Shown here: positions 34,931 through 44,968 of the stretch, piece after piece | Layout of the letters: the number at the start of each line of letters is the position of its first letter | How positions within the stretch are numbered: the stretch's first letter is position 1 | NCBI RefSeq assembly: GCF_029222905.1 | Contig: NZ_JARHUE010000002.1 | Span: 62,001-126,000, forward strand | DNA: 64,000 nucleotides | Source: Neptuniibacter sp. CAU 1671 | GTDB lineage: Bacteria; Pseudomonadota; Gammaproteobacteria; Pseudomonadales; Balneatricaceae | Direction: 5' to 3' | Notes under the pieces: generated by a model | The model's database searches: none | Seen by the model: only the letters and a program-made list of their open reading frames with translations | What the model was told of the DNA's origin: nothing | Translations under genes and position numbers: made by a program

Positions 34931-36232
34931 TTGAAACCGGTAAAAGTGGGAATCTGCGGACTGGGAACAGTCGGTGGCGGCACATTCAATGTTCTGAAAC
35001 GTAACGCCGAAGAGATCGCGCGCCGCGCGGGTCGTCAGATCATTGTTGAGCAGATTGGTACCCGGCATGAAAACCCGGCTTGTGACACCAAAGGCACCCA
35101 GATCACTGCGGATATCTTTGAAGTGGCCAGCAACCCTGAAATCGATATCGTTGTCGAACTGATCGGTGGTTATGACGTGGCCCTTCAGCTGGTGATGACT
35201 GCCATTGAAAATGGCAAACACGTGGTCACGGCCAACAAGGCACTGATTGCTGTGCATGGCAACGAAATCTTCGAGGCGGCTCAGAAGAAAAACGTGATGG
35301 TGGCGTTCGAAGCCTCAGTTGCCGGTGGTATCCCGATTATCAAGGCGATCCGTGAAGGTCTGGCCTCTAACCGCATCAACTGGCTGGCAGGTATCATCAA
35401 CGGTACCGGCAACTTCATCATGACCGAGATGCGTGAAAAAGGCCGTGATTTTGACGATGTCCTGAAAGAAGCGCAGGCGCTGGGTTATGCCGAAGCCGAC
35501 CCGACCTTTGACGTTGAAGGTATTGATGCTGCGCATAAGCTGACCATTCTGGCCTCGCTGGCGTTTGGTATCCCATTGCAGTTTGAAAAAGCCTACACCG
35601 AAGGCATCAGCCAGATTACCCGTGAAGATGTGCAGTATGCTGAAGAGCTGGGCTACCGGATTAAACACCTGGGTATCAGCCGCAACGCGGCAGAAGGCAT
35701 TGAATTGCGTGTGCACCCAACCCTGATCCCTCAGTCTGCCCTGATTGCCAACGTGAATGGCGTGATGAACGCGGTGATGGTGGACGGTGATGCTGTCGGT
35801 CAGACACTTTACTACGGTGCCGGTGCCGGTGCTGAGCCAACCGCCTCTGCTGTCGTGTCTGACGTTATCGATGTGGTACGTACTCTTACAGCTGATCGGG
35901 ATAACCGTGTGCCGCATCTGGCGTTTCAGCCTTCTGCGCTGTCTGATGTGCCTGTACTGCCGATTCAGCAGACAGAAAGTGCGTTTTACCTGCGTATGAA
36001 CGCGGTCGAAAAACCGGGCGTGCTGGCCAAAGTCAGCACCATTCTGGGTGAGGAGGGCATCAACATTGAAGCCATTATCCAGAAAGAGACCAAAGAGTAT
36101 CAGGTTCCGGTGATCATTCTGACCCAGCGTGTGCTGGAGCAGAAGATGAATGAAGCGATTGCTCGCATTGAAGCACTGGAAGAGATCAACGGTCAGCTGA
36201 CCCGGATCCGTGTTGAACATTTCACCGCTTAA
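34931..36232 (+). CDS. hom: Homoserine dehydrogenase
   Basis: A 433-residue NAD(P)H enzyme reducing aspartate semialdehyde to homoserine, for threonine and methionine. It starts with VKVGICGLGTVGGGTFNVL, then VTANKALIA, VAGGIPIIKAI, NGTGNFIMTEM and ADPTFDVEGIDAAHKLTIL. A C-terminal ACT domain (about 350-433) has VEKPGVLAKVSTILGEEGIN and probably senses threonine. The start is a TTG preceded by AAGGTGAGG; no ATG is in place. thrC follows 14 bp later. Confidence 0.97.
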   Translation: MKPVKVGICGLGTVGGGTFNVLKRNAEEIARRAGRQIIVEQIGTRHENPACDTKGTQITADIFEVASNPEIDIVVELIGGYDVALQLVMTAIENGKHVVTANKALIAVHGNEIFEAAQKKNVMVAFEASVAGGIPIIKAIREGLASNRINWLAGIINGTGNFIMTEMREKGRDFDDVLKEAQALGYAEADPTFDVEGIDAAHKLTILASLAFGIPLQFEKAYTEGISQITREDVQYAEELGYRIKHLGISRNAAEGIELRVHPTLIPQSALIANVNGVMNAVMVDGDAVGQTLYYGAGAGAEPTASAVVSDVIDVVRTLTADRDNRVPHLAFQPSALSDVPVLPIQQTESAFYLRMNAVEKPGVLAKVSTILGEEGINIEAIIQKETKEYQVPVIILTQRVLEQKMNEAIARIEALEEINGQLTRIRVEHFTA

Positions 36233-36246
36233 GCAGGAGTGATTCA

Positions 36247-37641
36247 GTGAAATATATTTCCACCCGGGGTAAAGCTCCGGTGATGAATTTTGAAGAGGTA
36301 TTGCTGGCGGGTCTGGCCAGTGATGGTGGCCTCTATGTGCCGGAAACCCTGCCAAGTTTCAGCCGGGAGGAGATCGCTTCCTGGGCGGGTCTGCCATACA
36401 ACGAGCTGGCGTTTAAAATCATCAAGCCGTTTGTGTCCGATTGTGTACCTGATGCAGACCTGAAGCAGATGCTGGATGAAACCTATGCCGGTTTTAACCA
36501 CATTGCTGTGGCGCCGCTGAAAGAGCTGGGCACCAATGAGTGGGTGCTGGAACTGTTTCATGGCCCGACCCTGGCATTCAAGGACTTTGCACTGCAGTTG
36601 CTGGGCCGTCTGATGGATTACGCCCTCACCAAACGCAACGAACGTCTGGTGATCATGGGTGCGACCTCCGGTGACACCGGCTCTGCGGCGATTGAAGGCT
36701 GCTACCACAGTAACCACCTGGATATCTTTATCCTGCATCCTTACCAGCGCGTGTCTGAAGTTCAGCGTCGTCAGATGACCACCCTGATCAAGGATAATGT
36801 GTTCAATATCGCCCTGCAGGGTAATTTTGATGACTGTCAGCAGATGGTCAAAGACAGCTTTGCCGATCAGGGTTTCCTGAAGGGTCTGAAACTGGGAGCG
36901 GTCAACTCGATCAACTGGGCGCGCATCATGGCGCAGATCGTTTACTACTTCTCTGCTGCGCTGGCGCTGGGTGGTCCGCACCGTCCGATCTCTTTCTCCG
37001 TACCAACCGGTAACTTCGGTGATATTTTTGCGGGTTATCTGGCCAAACAGATGGGTCTGCCGATCCAGCAGCTGGTGGTCGCGACCAACCGCAACGATAT
37101 TCTGCACCGTGTCATCTCCGGCAATGATATGTCCAAAGGTGAGCTGGTACATACCCTGTCACCGTCGATGGACATCATGGTCAGCTCCAACTTTGAGCGT
37201 CTTTTGTTTGATGTTTATGGCCGTGATGGCGCTGCGATCAGCAAACTGATGGATGACTTCAAAGCGGGTCCGGTTTCACTGGGCGATGGTAACTGGGATC
37301 AGGTGCGTGAACTGTTTGACAGCTGTGCGGTAGATGATGAAACCACATGTGAAGTGATCAAGCAGGTGTTTGCTGAAACCGAATATCTGCTGGATCCGCA
37401 TACCGCGATTGGTGTTAAAGCGGCACGTGAATGTAACCGTGACAGCTCTGTGCCGATGGTAACCCTGGCGACTGCGCATCCGGTGAAATTCCCTGATCCG
37501 GTGGTCAAAGCCGGTCTGGAATCACCACAGTTACCACCGCATATGGCGGATCTGTTTGAGCGTGAAGAGCGCTACGAAGTACTGGCCAATGATTTGGCTC
37601 AGGTACAGGGCTTTATGGCGTCTCACGTTCATACTGCTTGA
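36247..37641 (+). CDS. thrC: Threonine synthase
   Basis: A 464-residue PLP enzyme that makes threonine from phosphohomoserine. It starts YISTRGKAPVMNFEEVLLAG from a GTG with AGGAG upstream. The PLP lysine is in HGPTLAFKDFALQLLG; the phosphate loop is GATSGDTGSAAIEGC. It is of the longer, proteobacterial type. It forms an operon with hom. A homoserine kinase gene is not adjacent, as in Pseudomonas. Confidence 0.97.
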   Translation: MKYISTRGKAPVMNFEEVLLAGLASDGGLYVPETLPSFSREEIASWAGLPYNELAFKIIKPFVSDCVPDADLKQMLDETYAGFNHIAVAPLKELGTNEWVLELFHGPTLAFKDFALQLLGRLMDYALTKRNERLVIMGATSGDTGSAAIEGCYHSNHLDIFILHPYQRVSEVQRRQMTTLIKDNVFNIALQGNFDDCQQMVKDSFADQGFLKGLKLGAVNSINWARIMAQIVYYFSAALALGGPHRPISFSVPTGNFGDIFAGYLAKQMGLPIQQLVVATNRNDILHRVISGNDMSKGELVHTLSPSMDIMVSSNFERLLFDVYGRDGAAISKLMDDFKAGPVSLGDGNWDQVRELFDSCAVDDETTCEVIKQVFAETEYLLDPHTAIGVKAARECNRDSSVPMVTLATAHPVKFPDPVVKAGLESPQLPPHMADLFEREERYEVLANDLAQVQGFMASHVHTA

Positions 37642-37670
37642 GCCTGACCGCCAGTCTGCTATAACAAAAG

Positions 37671-37694
37671 CCCGACCCTGTTGTCGGGTTTTTT
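37671..37694 (+). terminator. Terminator after thrC
   Basis: CCCGAC-CCTGTT-GTCGGG followed by six T, 29 bp after the thrC stop. Confidence 0.9.
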
Positions 37695-37718
37695 GTCACT
37701 GAAGCACAGGACGTCAGC

Positions 37719-38513
37719 ATGCAGGATCTGTTTTTTTACCTCTCCAAAGCCCTCTGGTTTGTGATCTCGCCGGATCATTTTCTCTGGCTGGTGACACTGT
37801 TTGCTCTCATTTTCTGTCGTCGTCGTATCGGCTTTCTGCTGTTGTTACTGGCGGTAGTGGGTCAGGGTGTGATGGCTTTTTATCCGCTGGGTAATCTGCT
37901 GCTGAGACCGCTTGAGCAGCGCTTTGTGCAACCGACTGAACTGCCTGACAATCTGGCTGGCATCATTGTGCTGGGTGGCGGTGAGGATGCTGAAGAGAGC
38001 TATTTGCACCAGCAGCCGCAGTTTAACGAAGGCGCAGAACGGCTGATGGTATTACCCGCGCTGATGCAGCAGTACCCCGATCTGCCGGTGATCTTTACTG
38101 GTGGCTCCGGTTCAGTGTTACAGCAGGCGTTTAAAGGTGGCGATGTGGTGCAGCAGTGGCTTCAGGAACAGGGGCTCGAAGATCGGGTATTGATCGAACG
38201 TCAGTCACGTAATACCCGGGAAAATGCGATTCTCAGTGGTGACCTGGTTCCGGATCAGTCTACAGGCCCCTGGCTGTTGGTGACCTCCGCGTTTCATATG
38301 CCGCGCTCCGTAGGCGTGTTTCAGAAAGCGGGCTGGCAGGTGGTCGCCTATCCCGTGGATTATCGGTCAACCAGTGACCGGATCAGGCCGCTTATGAATC
38401 AGAATATGGCCGATCTGAATACGGCCGTGCGTGAGTGGGTGGGGTTACTGGCTTACTATCTGTCCGGTTATACCGATACCTTTTTTCCTGCACCGGCACC
38501 TGAGCAACCATGA
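37719..38513 (+). CDS. ElyC/YdcF-like DUF218 protein
   Basis: A 264-residue membrane protein with two N-terminal helices (about residues 10-60) and a DUF218 domain: IIVLGGGEDAEES, PVIFTGGSGSVLQQ, RNTRENAILS and LLVTSAFHMPRSVGVFQKAGW. E. coli ElyC of this class affects peptidoglycan and lipid-carrier metabolism; the exact reaction is unknown. Its last codons overlap the recJ ATG by 4 bp, so the two are coupled. Confidence 0.85.
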   Translation: MQDLFFYLSKALWFVISPDHFLWLVTLFALIFCRRRIGFLLLLLAVVGQGVMAFYPLGNLLLRPLEQRFVQPTELPDNLAGIIVLGGGEDAEESYLHQQPQFNEGAERLMVLPALMQQYPDLPVIFTGGSGSVLQQAFKGGDVVQQWLQEQGLEDRVLIERQSRNTRENAILSGDLVPDQSTGPWLLVTSAFHMPRSVGVFQKAGWQVVAYPVDYRSTSDRIRPLMNQNMADLNTAVREWVGLLAYYLSGYTDTFFPAPAPEQP

Positions 38514-40243
38514 AAACTGTCCGAATCAGTCAACGCCCTGAGCCCGATCGTTCTTTACCGATTTTTAACCAGATTCATGGGGTATTGGCACGGATTTACG
38601 CCAGTCGTGGTGTCACCGATCTTGAGGGGTTGGGCCGCAACCTGACCCAGTTATTGCCGGATCAGCAGATGAAAGGTCTTGATCAGGCGGTGGAACGGTT
38701 GAAACATGCCCTGCATGTCGGCGAATCGATTCTGATTGTCGGTGATTTTGATTGCGACGGTGCCACCAGTACGGCGGTTATGCTGCTGGCGCTGCGGCAG
38801 ATGGGGGCAGCCAAGGTCAGTTATCTGGTGCCTAACCGTTTTGAGTATGGCTACGGCCTCAGCCCTGAGATCGTTGCTGAAGCTCTGCACGATAAACCGG
38901 ACCTGCTGATCACGGTGGATAACGGCATCTCCAGTATTGAAGGAGTGGCGGCGGCCAATGCCGCGGGTGTAGATGTGATCATCACCGACCACCATCTGCC
39001 GGGCAGTGTGCTGCCGGACGCCTGTGCCATTGTTAATCCCAATCAGCCGGGCTGTGAGTTTGTGGCTAAGTCCACCTGTGGCGTAGGGGTGGTGTTTTAT
39101 CTGCTGATCGCTCTGCGTCGTGCGCTGCAGCAGCAGGACTGGTTTGAACAGCGGGGCATTGCGGTGCCCAATCTGGCCAGCTTGCTGGATCTGGTGGCGC
39201 TGGGGACCGTGGCGGATGTGGTGGCGCTGGAGCAGAACAACCGGGTGCTGGTGCATCAGGGTTTGCAGCGAATTCGGGCCGGGCACTGTCGACCCGGCAT
39301 TCGTGCGCTGATTGAGTTGTCTGGACGTCAGCTGGCCAAACTGAATGCCAGTGATCTTGGCTTTGCAGTGGCGCCACGGTTGAATGCGGCCGGGCGACTG
39401 GAAGATATGTCGATCGGCATTGAATGCCTGCTCAGTGAAGATGATGCGGTGGCCCGAGAACTGGCGCAGATGCTGGATAATCTGAATCAGGAGCGGAAAG
39501 GGATTGAGCAGGAGATGCAGCAGCAGGCGTTGCAACTACTGCAACAACTGCAGTTGTCCGATACCGATCTACCCTATGGGTTGGCGCTTTACAGCGAGGA
39601 GTGGCATCAGGGTGTGATCGGCATTCTGGCCTCAAGGATCAAGGATCAGGTACACCGTCCGGTGATAGCGTTTGCGCCCGGTGATGCCGGTCAGTTGAAG
39701 GGGTCGGCCCGGTCCATCCCCGGCTTTCATATCCGGGATGGACTGGATGCGATCGCAGCGCGTTATCCGGATCTGCTTTGCAAGTTTGGCGGCCACGCCA
39801 TGGCGGCAGGTCTGACCATCCGGGAGGTTGATCTTGCTTTGTTTCAGCAGGCCTTTGCTGATGAGGTGCAGCGGGTGTTGGCGCCGGAAGCACTGGAGCA
39901 GATCCTGTTGACCGATGGTCGTTTAAAGGCCGATGAACTGAACATGGAACTGGCGCAGTTGCTGCGGGAGGCCGGTCCCTGGGGGCACCAGTTTCCAGAG
40001 CCGCTGTTTGAGGGTGAGTTCTCTCTGCTGCAGCAGCGGATTGTGGGTCAGCGCCATCTGAAAATGGTCCTGATGGAACCACAAACCGGTCTGGCTCTGG
40101 ATGCGATCCAGTTTAATGCCGATATGGAGTTATGGCCCAACACCTCTGTGAATCGGGTCAGGGTTGTTTATCGGTTGGATGTAAATGAGTTTCGCGGACA
40201 GCGGACGGTGCAGTTGTTGCTGGATTACCTGCAACCCCTCTAG
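38510..40243 (+). CDS. recJ: Single-stranded-DNA exonuclease RecJ
   Basis: A 577-residue 5'-3' ssDNA exonuclease used in recombination and mismatch repair. DHH-family motifs are intact: GDFDCDGATST, ITVDNGIS, IITDHHLPG, and VNPNQPGCEF. The DHHA1 domain carries LCKFGGHAMAAGLTIRE. An OB-fold ends the protein (VGQRHLKMVLMEPQTG). The length matches E. coli RecJ (577). Confidence 0.97.
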   Translation: MKTVRISQRPEPDRSLPIFNQIHGVLARIYASRGVTDLEGLGRNLTQLLPDQQMKGLDQAVERLKHALHVGESILIVGDFDCDGATSTAVMLLALRQMGAAKVSYLVPNRFEYGYGLSPEIVAEALHDKPDLLITVDNGISSIEGVAAANAAGVDVIITDHHLPGSVLPDACAIVNPNQPGCEFVAKSTCGVGVVFYLLIALRRALQQQDWFEQRGIAVPNLASLLDLVALGTVADVVALEQNNRVLVHQGLQRIRAGHCRPGIRALIELSGRQLAKLNASDLGFAVAPRLNAAGRLEDMSIGIECLLSEDDAVARELAQMLDNLNQERKGIEQEMQQQALQLLQQLQLSDTDLPYGLALYSEEWHQGVIGILASRIKDQVHRPVIAFAPGDAGQLKGSARSIPGFHIRDGLDAIAARYPDLLCKFGGHAMAAGLTIREVDLALFQQAFADEVQRVLAPEALEQILLTDGRLKADELNMELAQLLREAGPWGHQFPEPLFEGEFSLLQQRIVGQRHLKMVLMEPQTGLALDAIQFNADMELWPNTSVNRVRVVYRLDVNEFRGQRTVQLLLDYLQPL

Positions 40244-40274
40244 TGGTTGTGTGATACCTGAGTTGTGAGAAGTG

Positions 40275-41147
40275 ATGTCTGAGTTAAAATCCTATTATGT
40301 CGGTGCCCATGTCAGTGCCAGTGGCGGGGTGCAGAATGCACCGCTGAATGCCCGGGCGATTGGCGCAAATGCTTTTGCGCTATTCACTAAAAATCAGCGC
40401 CGCTGGGAGGCGAAACCGCTGGACCCGAAAAGCATTGATGCGTTTCGTGAGAACTGTGCCGCGGCAGGTATCAGTGCGGAACAGGTACTGCCGCATGATT
40501 CCTATCTGATCAATCTTGGTCACCCTGATAACGAAGCGCTGGAAAAATCCCGTCTTGCGTTTGTGGATGAGCTGGAACGCTGTGCGCAGCTTGGCCTGTG
40601 TTATCTGAATTTCCATCCCGGCAGTCATCTGCGGGAGATCAGTGAATCGGAGTGCCTGACGCGGATTGCGAAGTCGATTAACCTGGCGCTGGATCAAACC
40701 GAAGGTGTCACTGCCGTGATAGAAAACACCGCCGGACAGGGCAGTAACCTGGGTCATAGCTTTGCCCAGATCGCTGAGATTATTGATCAGGTGGAGGATA
40801 AAACCCGGGTTGGCGTCTGTCTGGATACCTGTCATCTGTTTGCAGCTGGCTATGATCTGCGAACCGCTGAGTCCTGTGCGGAGGTATTCAGCGACTTTTC
40901 TGACACCGTCGGCTTTGAGTACCTCTGTGGTATGCATCTTAATGATTCAAAAGGTGGTTTGAACTCCCGTCTGGATCGCCATCACAGTCTCGGGCAGGGT
41001 GAGATAGGGCTGGAGGTGTTTCGTTTTCTGATGGCGGATGATCGTTTCAGAGGCATTCCATTGGTGCTGGAGACCATCGATGAAACCATCTGGGCCGATG
41101 AAATTCAGCTGTTAAGGCAGTTTGCTGTCAGGGCTGTCACAGAATAG
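40275..41147 (+). CDS. nfo: Endonuclease IV (Nfo)
   Basis: A 290-residue zinc-dependent AP endonuclease of the TIM-barrel type. Seen: [53 protein letters not shown] and [19 protein letters not shown] (metal ligands). ATG at 40275 follows GAGAAG; a GTG one codon earlier is possible. It stands 31 bp after recJ and may be read with it, both being DNA-repair genes. Confidence 0.96.
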   Translation: MSELKSYYVGAHVSASGGVQNAPLNARAIGANAFALFTKNQRRWEAKPLDPKSIDAFRENCAAAGISAEQVLPHDSYLINLGHPDNEALEKSRLAFVDELERCAQLGLCYLNFHPGSHLREISESECLTRIAKSINLALDQTEGVTAVIENTAGQGSNLGHSFAQIAEIIDQVEDKTRVGVCLDTCHLFAAGYDLRTAESCAEVFSDFSDTVGFEYLCGMHLNDSKGGLNSRLDRHHSLGQGEIGLEVFRFLMADDRFRGIPLVLETIDETIWADEIQLLRQFAVRAVTE

Positions 41148-41206
41148 TCGTAAAAGCTTCATACACTTGCCGCTAATTGTTCTTCAAGCGTAGTAGGCTC
41201 AACTGT

Positions 41207-42979
41207 ATGAACTCAACGACCATGCAACAGGACATGGATATCAGCTATGGATTGCTGCGTGATTTACTGCAAAACGAAACCCTTTTTCCTCACTTTCAAC
41301 CCATTGTAAACCTCAGTCAAAACCGGATTCTGGGTCATGAAGCCCTGATCAGGGGGCCCGCCGGGCATCCGCTTGAGATGCCGGGGGCTTTGTTCACTAC
41401 GGCCATTAAGCATGGTTTGCTGCATGAGCTTGAGCTGTTATCCCGCAAATGCAGCCTGGCCAAATTTGCCGAGCTGAAACCGGGCGGCAAGCTGTTTCTG
41501 AATGTCAGTGCCTCTCTGCTCAGCAACAAGGATCATCAGCAGGGGTTTACCGAGAATCTGCTGCGGCAACTGAATCTGGAAGTTGAAGACATAGTGATTG
41601 AACTGTCGGAACAGCATCCGTTTGATCACCAGGGTCTGACCCGCAATGCCGTTGAACATTATCGCAGGATGGGTTTTAAAATTGCGATTGATGATCTGGG
41701 TGCAGGTTACTCCGGGCTAAAGCTCTGGTCTGATATCTGTCCGGATTACGTCAAGATTGACCGCCACTTCATTACCCGGGTGGACCGTGATCCGGTGAAA
41801 TGTGAGTTTGTCCGGGCGATCTGTAATATCAGTCAGGTCATGGGCTGTCAGGTGATTGCTGAAGGCATTGAACGTCCCGCAGAAATCCGCGCGTTACAGA
41901 GCCTGGGTATTTCTCTGGGGCAGGGTTTTCTGCTGGGGCGTCCCATGCCGCAACCCCAAACGGAATGGCAGCCACCCGAATTGCCGCCGCAGGAAGTGGT
42001 TGAGCGTTTTTCAGACAACACCGGCATGACGGCTTTTTCACTGCTGCGGGCGGCGCCGGCACTCAAGCCAGAGGACAGCCTGCTGACGGCATCGGAGCTG
42101 TTTCACACTCATTCGGGCCTGACTGTGTTACCGGTGCTGAAACAGCAACGGCCACTGGGAATTGTGCGCAGAAGTGATCTGCTTGAGCTGTTCTCGACGC
42201 CTTATGGTCGGGCACTGAACGAGAAGAAACTGGTATCCCGCATCATGCGACGGGATATCATCGTAGCGGAAAGTAGCCAGTCGTTGGCGGATGTGTCGCA
42301 AAAGATCACCAATCAGGATATTGGTGATCTACAGCAGGAGCTGGTGATCGTGCAGGACGGTCTCTATCTTGGCGTGGGATACATTCGTGATCTGCTGAAG
42401 CAGATTACAGAACTGAAAGTGCAGAATGCCCATCATGCCAACCCCCTCACACTGCTTCCCGGTAATGTGCCTTTGCAGCGGGAGATCGATCGCCGGCTGC
42501 AGCAGGTGTTGGATTTTCGGGTTGCCTATTTTGATCTGAATAACTTTAAACCCTTCAATGACTCATATGGGTATGCCAAAGGCGATCAGGTTATCCGAAT
42601 GGTAGGTGAGCTGCTGGTGAAATATACGGCCTGCAATGACAACTTTATCGGACATATTGGTGGTGATGATTTCGTTGTGATCTTTGGCAGTCATGACTGG
42701 CAAAAGCAGTGTGAACAGGTGCTGCATTCTTTTGATGAAATCATTTGTGATTATTATCAGCCAGCTGACCTGATGCAGGGTGGAATTATTGGCCAGGAGC
42801 GCGGTGGTCAGCAGGCGTTTTTCCCGGTGATGGGGCTCGCAGTTGGGGTGGTGCATCCAGATCCCTACCGCTCTCAGAACCATAACGAGGTGGCGGAGCT
42901 GGCTGCCATGGCGAAAAAAGAGGCGAAACGACAGTCAGGTAGTTTCCTGTTCATTGATCGCCGTCGTGCGAGCCATTGA
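41207..42979 (+). CDS. EAL-CBS-GGDEF cyclic-di-GMP protein
   Basis: A 590-residue cytoplasmic protein with an EAL domain first (about 15-250), two CBS motifs (about 275-405) and a GGDEF domain last (about 420-590). The EAL domain looks active: EALIRG, IELSEQ, IDDLGAGYSGL, KIDRHFI and IAEGIE. The DD motif is DDLG rather than DDFG. The GGDEF core is GGDDF (in HIGGDDFVVIF), a conservative change. CBS domains may sense adenine nucleotides. There is no membrane segment. ATG at 41207 is preferred over an upstream TTG. The gene is monocistronic. Confidence 0.93.
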   Translation: MNSTTMQQDMDISYGLLRDLLQNETLFPHFQPIVNLSQNRILGHEALIRGPAGHPLEMPGALFTTAIKHGLLHELELLSRKCSLAKFAELKPGGKLFLNVSASLLSNKDHQQGFTENLLRQLNLEVEDIVIELSEQHPFDHQGLTRNAVEHYRRMGFKIAIDDLGAGYSGLKLWSDICPDYVKIDRHFITRVDRDPVKCEFVRAICNISQVMGCQVIAEGIERPAEIRALQSLGISLGQGFLLGRPMPQPQTEWQPPELPPQEVVERFSDNTGMTAFSLLRAAPALKPEDSLLTASELFHTHSGLTVLPVLKQQRPLGIVRRSDLLELFSTPYGRALNEKKLVSRIMRRDIIVAESSQSLADVSQKITNQDIGDLQQELVIVQDGLYLGVGYIRDLLKQITELKVQNAHHANPLTLLPGNVPLQREIDRRLQQVLDFRVAYFDLNNFKPFNDSYGYAKGDQVIRMVGELLVKYTACNDNFIGHIGGDDFVVIFGSHDWQKQCEQVLHSFDEIICDYYQPADLMQGGIIGQERGGQQAFFPVMGLAVGVVHPDPYRSQNHNEVAELAAMAKKEAKRQSGSFLFIDRRRASH

Positions 42980-43045
42980 TTTAACTAAGCCCCTTCTGCT
43001 TCAATCGGTCATGCTATAGTGAAGCTTTGGCAAGCAGGGGCGTAT

Positions 43046-43702
43046 ATGGCAGAGCAGCACTGGTCACCCACTTTCAGCAGCACCGACTATCGACTGGAAA
43101 CAGAAGAAACACTTTATCAGGGTTTCTTCCGCATGCTTCGCCTGACTTTGCAGCACAGAACCTTTGCCGGTGGTGAGATCAGTATTCGGCGTGAGCTATT
43201 TTACCGGGATGATGCGGTCTGTGTGCTGTTGTATGACCCGGCGCTGGATCGGGTGGTGCTGATTGAACAGTTTCGTGTTGGTGCACTGGAACACCCTGAT
43301 GGCCCATGGATGCTGGAGCTGGTGGCCGGCATTGTTGAAGCGGGCGAAACCCCGGAGCAGGTCGCACAGCGGGAAGCGGTAGAAGAGGCGGGTGCAGCGC
43401 TTGGTCCGCTGGAGCATATTATCCGTTATGTACCGAGTTCCGGTGCGACACGTGAGTATATTGACCTCTATTGCGCCAGAGTGGACAGTCGTCCGTTAGG
43501 CGGTGACTTTGGTCTGGCGCATGAGGGAGAGGATATTCGGGTGCATCTGCTGGATGCTGCAGATGCCTTTGCATTAGTGTCTAATGGTAAGATCTATAAT
43601 TCGCCAGCCATTATTGCCCTGCAATGGCTGCAACTGAATCAGACGCGCTTGCGTCAGCAGTGGGGCGATCACCCGGCTAACGGGGAGAATGATGAAACGT
43701 AA
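43046..43702 (+). CDS. nudF: ADP-ribose pyrophosphatase
   Basis: A 218-residue Nudix enzyme that splits ADP-ribose. The Nudix box is GIVEAGETPEQVAQREAVEE (about residues 100-120), complete. The preceding VLIEQFRVGALEHPDGPWMLELVAG and following YVPSSGATREYIDLYCARV are typical of NudF/YqiB-neighbour proteins. ATG at 43046 has AGGGG upstream. The order nudF-yqiB-cpdA-yqiA-parE is the same as in E. coli. It overlaps the DUF1249 gene by 14 bp. Confidence 0.93.
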   Translation: MAEQHWSPTFSSTDYRLETEETLYQGFFRMLRLTLQHRTFAGGEISIRRELFYRDDAVCVLLYDPALDRVVLIEQFRVGALEHPDGPWMLELVAGIVEAGETPEQVAQREAVEEAGAALGPLEHIIRYVPSSGATREYIDLYCARVDSRPLGGDFGLAHEGEDIRVHLLDAADAFALVSNGKIYNSPAIIALQWLQLNQTRLRQQWGDHPANGENDET

Positions 43703-44132
43703 GTATGTACCTGATTTGAGCCGCCAGATGGCGATTTGCGAAACTAACTACGCCCGGATCATGAAGCTGATGCCTGATCTGGATCGTCGTGATGTGCGCA
43801 ATTTTCAGATCAGCTGGCAGAATCATCAGGCGGAGCTTGAGATCCGTGTCGATGAACGTTTCCGTTACACCTCAACGGTTGTGGTCAGACACCGTTTTGC
43901 CTCCGACCTGCCGTGGCTGGCAGCCCCGGCTATGGTGGTCAGGCTCTATCATGATGCGGCCATGGCGGAAGTGGTCTGCCTGCAACGTAAACAGCTTTCA
44001 GGCGCTTATCCTTACCCCAACCGGCAGATGCATCAGCCGGACGAAAAAGCGCAGCTGAATCAACACCTGGGTGAATGGCTCAGCGAGTGCCTGCAACACG
44101 GACACTGTGCAGAACCGGTGTTCAGTGGCTGA
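43689..44132 (+). CDS. yqiB: DUF1249 protein YqiB
   Basis: A 147-residue protein of the DUF1249 (YqiB) family. Seen: KRKYVPDLSRQMAICETNYARIMKL (first 26 residues in part), SDLPWLAAPAMVVRLYHDAAMAEV, and YPYPNRQMHQPDEKAQLN. The function is unknown. It sits between nudF and cpdA in the conserved order and overlaps both. Confidence 0.92.
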   Translation: MMKRKYVPDLSRQMAICETNYARIMKLMPDLDRRDVRNFQISWQNHQAELEIRVDERFRYTSTVVVRHRFASDLPWLAAPAMVVRLYHDAAMAEVVCLQRKQLSGAYPYPNRQMHQPDEKAQLNQHLGEWLSECLQHGHCAEPVFSG

Positions 44133-44889
44133 AGCAACCCCCATCAATCTGTTACAACTGACCGATCTGCACCTGCCTGAACAACCGGGTACGTTACGCA
44201 GAGATGCGGATGCCGAAGCGCGTTTTCTGCAGGCGCTGGCTGCCATTCAATCCCTCAGTGCCGACTTATTGCTGCTGACAGGTGATCTGACTCACCATGC
44301 GCCGTCTGCCTATACGCGTCTGGCGGAAGCGGTGGCGCCACTGCCGTATCCAGCCTGCTGGATTCCTGGCAACCATGATCTGCCCGATGCGATGGCTGGA
44401 TTTCCTGCCCTTAGTCGGAAGCAAATCGACTTTGATCACTGGCGTATTATTCTGCTCGATAGCACATCAGAACCTAATGGCATTGGTGGTGGCTCTCTGG
44501 CTGCAACAGAGCTTTTGTTTCTGGAGCAGCAGCTGGCATCAGCGGGGTCAAAACATTGCCTGGTTGCTCTGCATCACAACCCGATACCGGTACAGAGTGT
44601 CTGGCAGGACCGGATCTCGCTGGGCAATCCTGAGGCTTTCTGGCAGATCATTGACGGATCTTCTCAGGTGCGAGGTGTGGTATTTGGTCATCTGCATCAG
44701 CGCCGGGATGAAAACCGTGGTCCGGTAAAACTGTTTTGTTCCCCGGCGACAGCGCCGCAATATAAAGCCGGCACCGAAGCTCCGGAAGATGAGCCGGACC
44801 CTGTTCTGGCCGCACCGGCATACAGTCACTACCGGCTCTGGCCAGAGGGGCATATTGAGGTCTCTGTCACCCATCTGTTCAATGAGTGA
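44125..44889 (+). CDS. cpdA: 3',5'-cyclic-AMP phosphodiesterase CpdA
   Basis: A 254-residue metallophosphoesterase that hydrolyses cAMP. Metal-binding motifs are complete: LTDLHL, LTGDLTHHAPS, IPGNHD, LVALHHNPIP and FGHLHQRRD. The start is uncertain: GTG at 44125, eight bases inside yqiB, gives a protein beginning just before INLLQLTDLHL; further in-frame starts upstream add residues that match nothing. Position in the nudF-yqiB-cpdA-yqiA order supports the name over other phosphoesterases. Confidence 0.9.
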   Translation: MAEATPINLLQLTDLHLPEQPGTLRRDADAEARFLQALAAIQSLSADLLLLTGDLTHHAPSAYTRLAEAVAPLPYPACWIPGNHDLPDAMAGFPALSRKQIDFDHWRIILLDSTSEPNGIGGGSLAATELLFLEQQLASAGSKHCLVALHHNPIPVQSVWQDRISLGNPEAFWQIIDGSSQVRGVVFGHLHQRRDENRGPVKLFCSPATAPQYKAGTEAPEDEPDPVLAAPAYSHYRLWPEGHIEVSVTHLFNE

Positions 44890-44968
44890 GCAAATCATTG
44901 TTTCAGGGTTCGCGGCATCCTATCAGAGACTGGACTTGCGCTGCGCTTACCGATATTTTCCCTAGGTT

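Noticed and set aside
35315-36355. A 346-codon open frame opposite hom
   Set aside because: Antisense shadow of a strongly coding gene; the encoded sequence is His/Arg-rich and without motifs.
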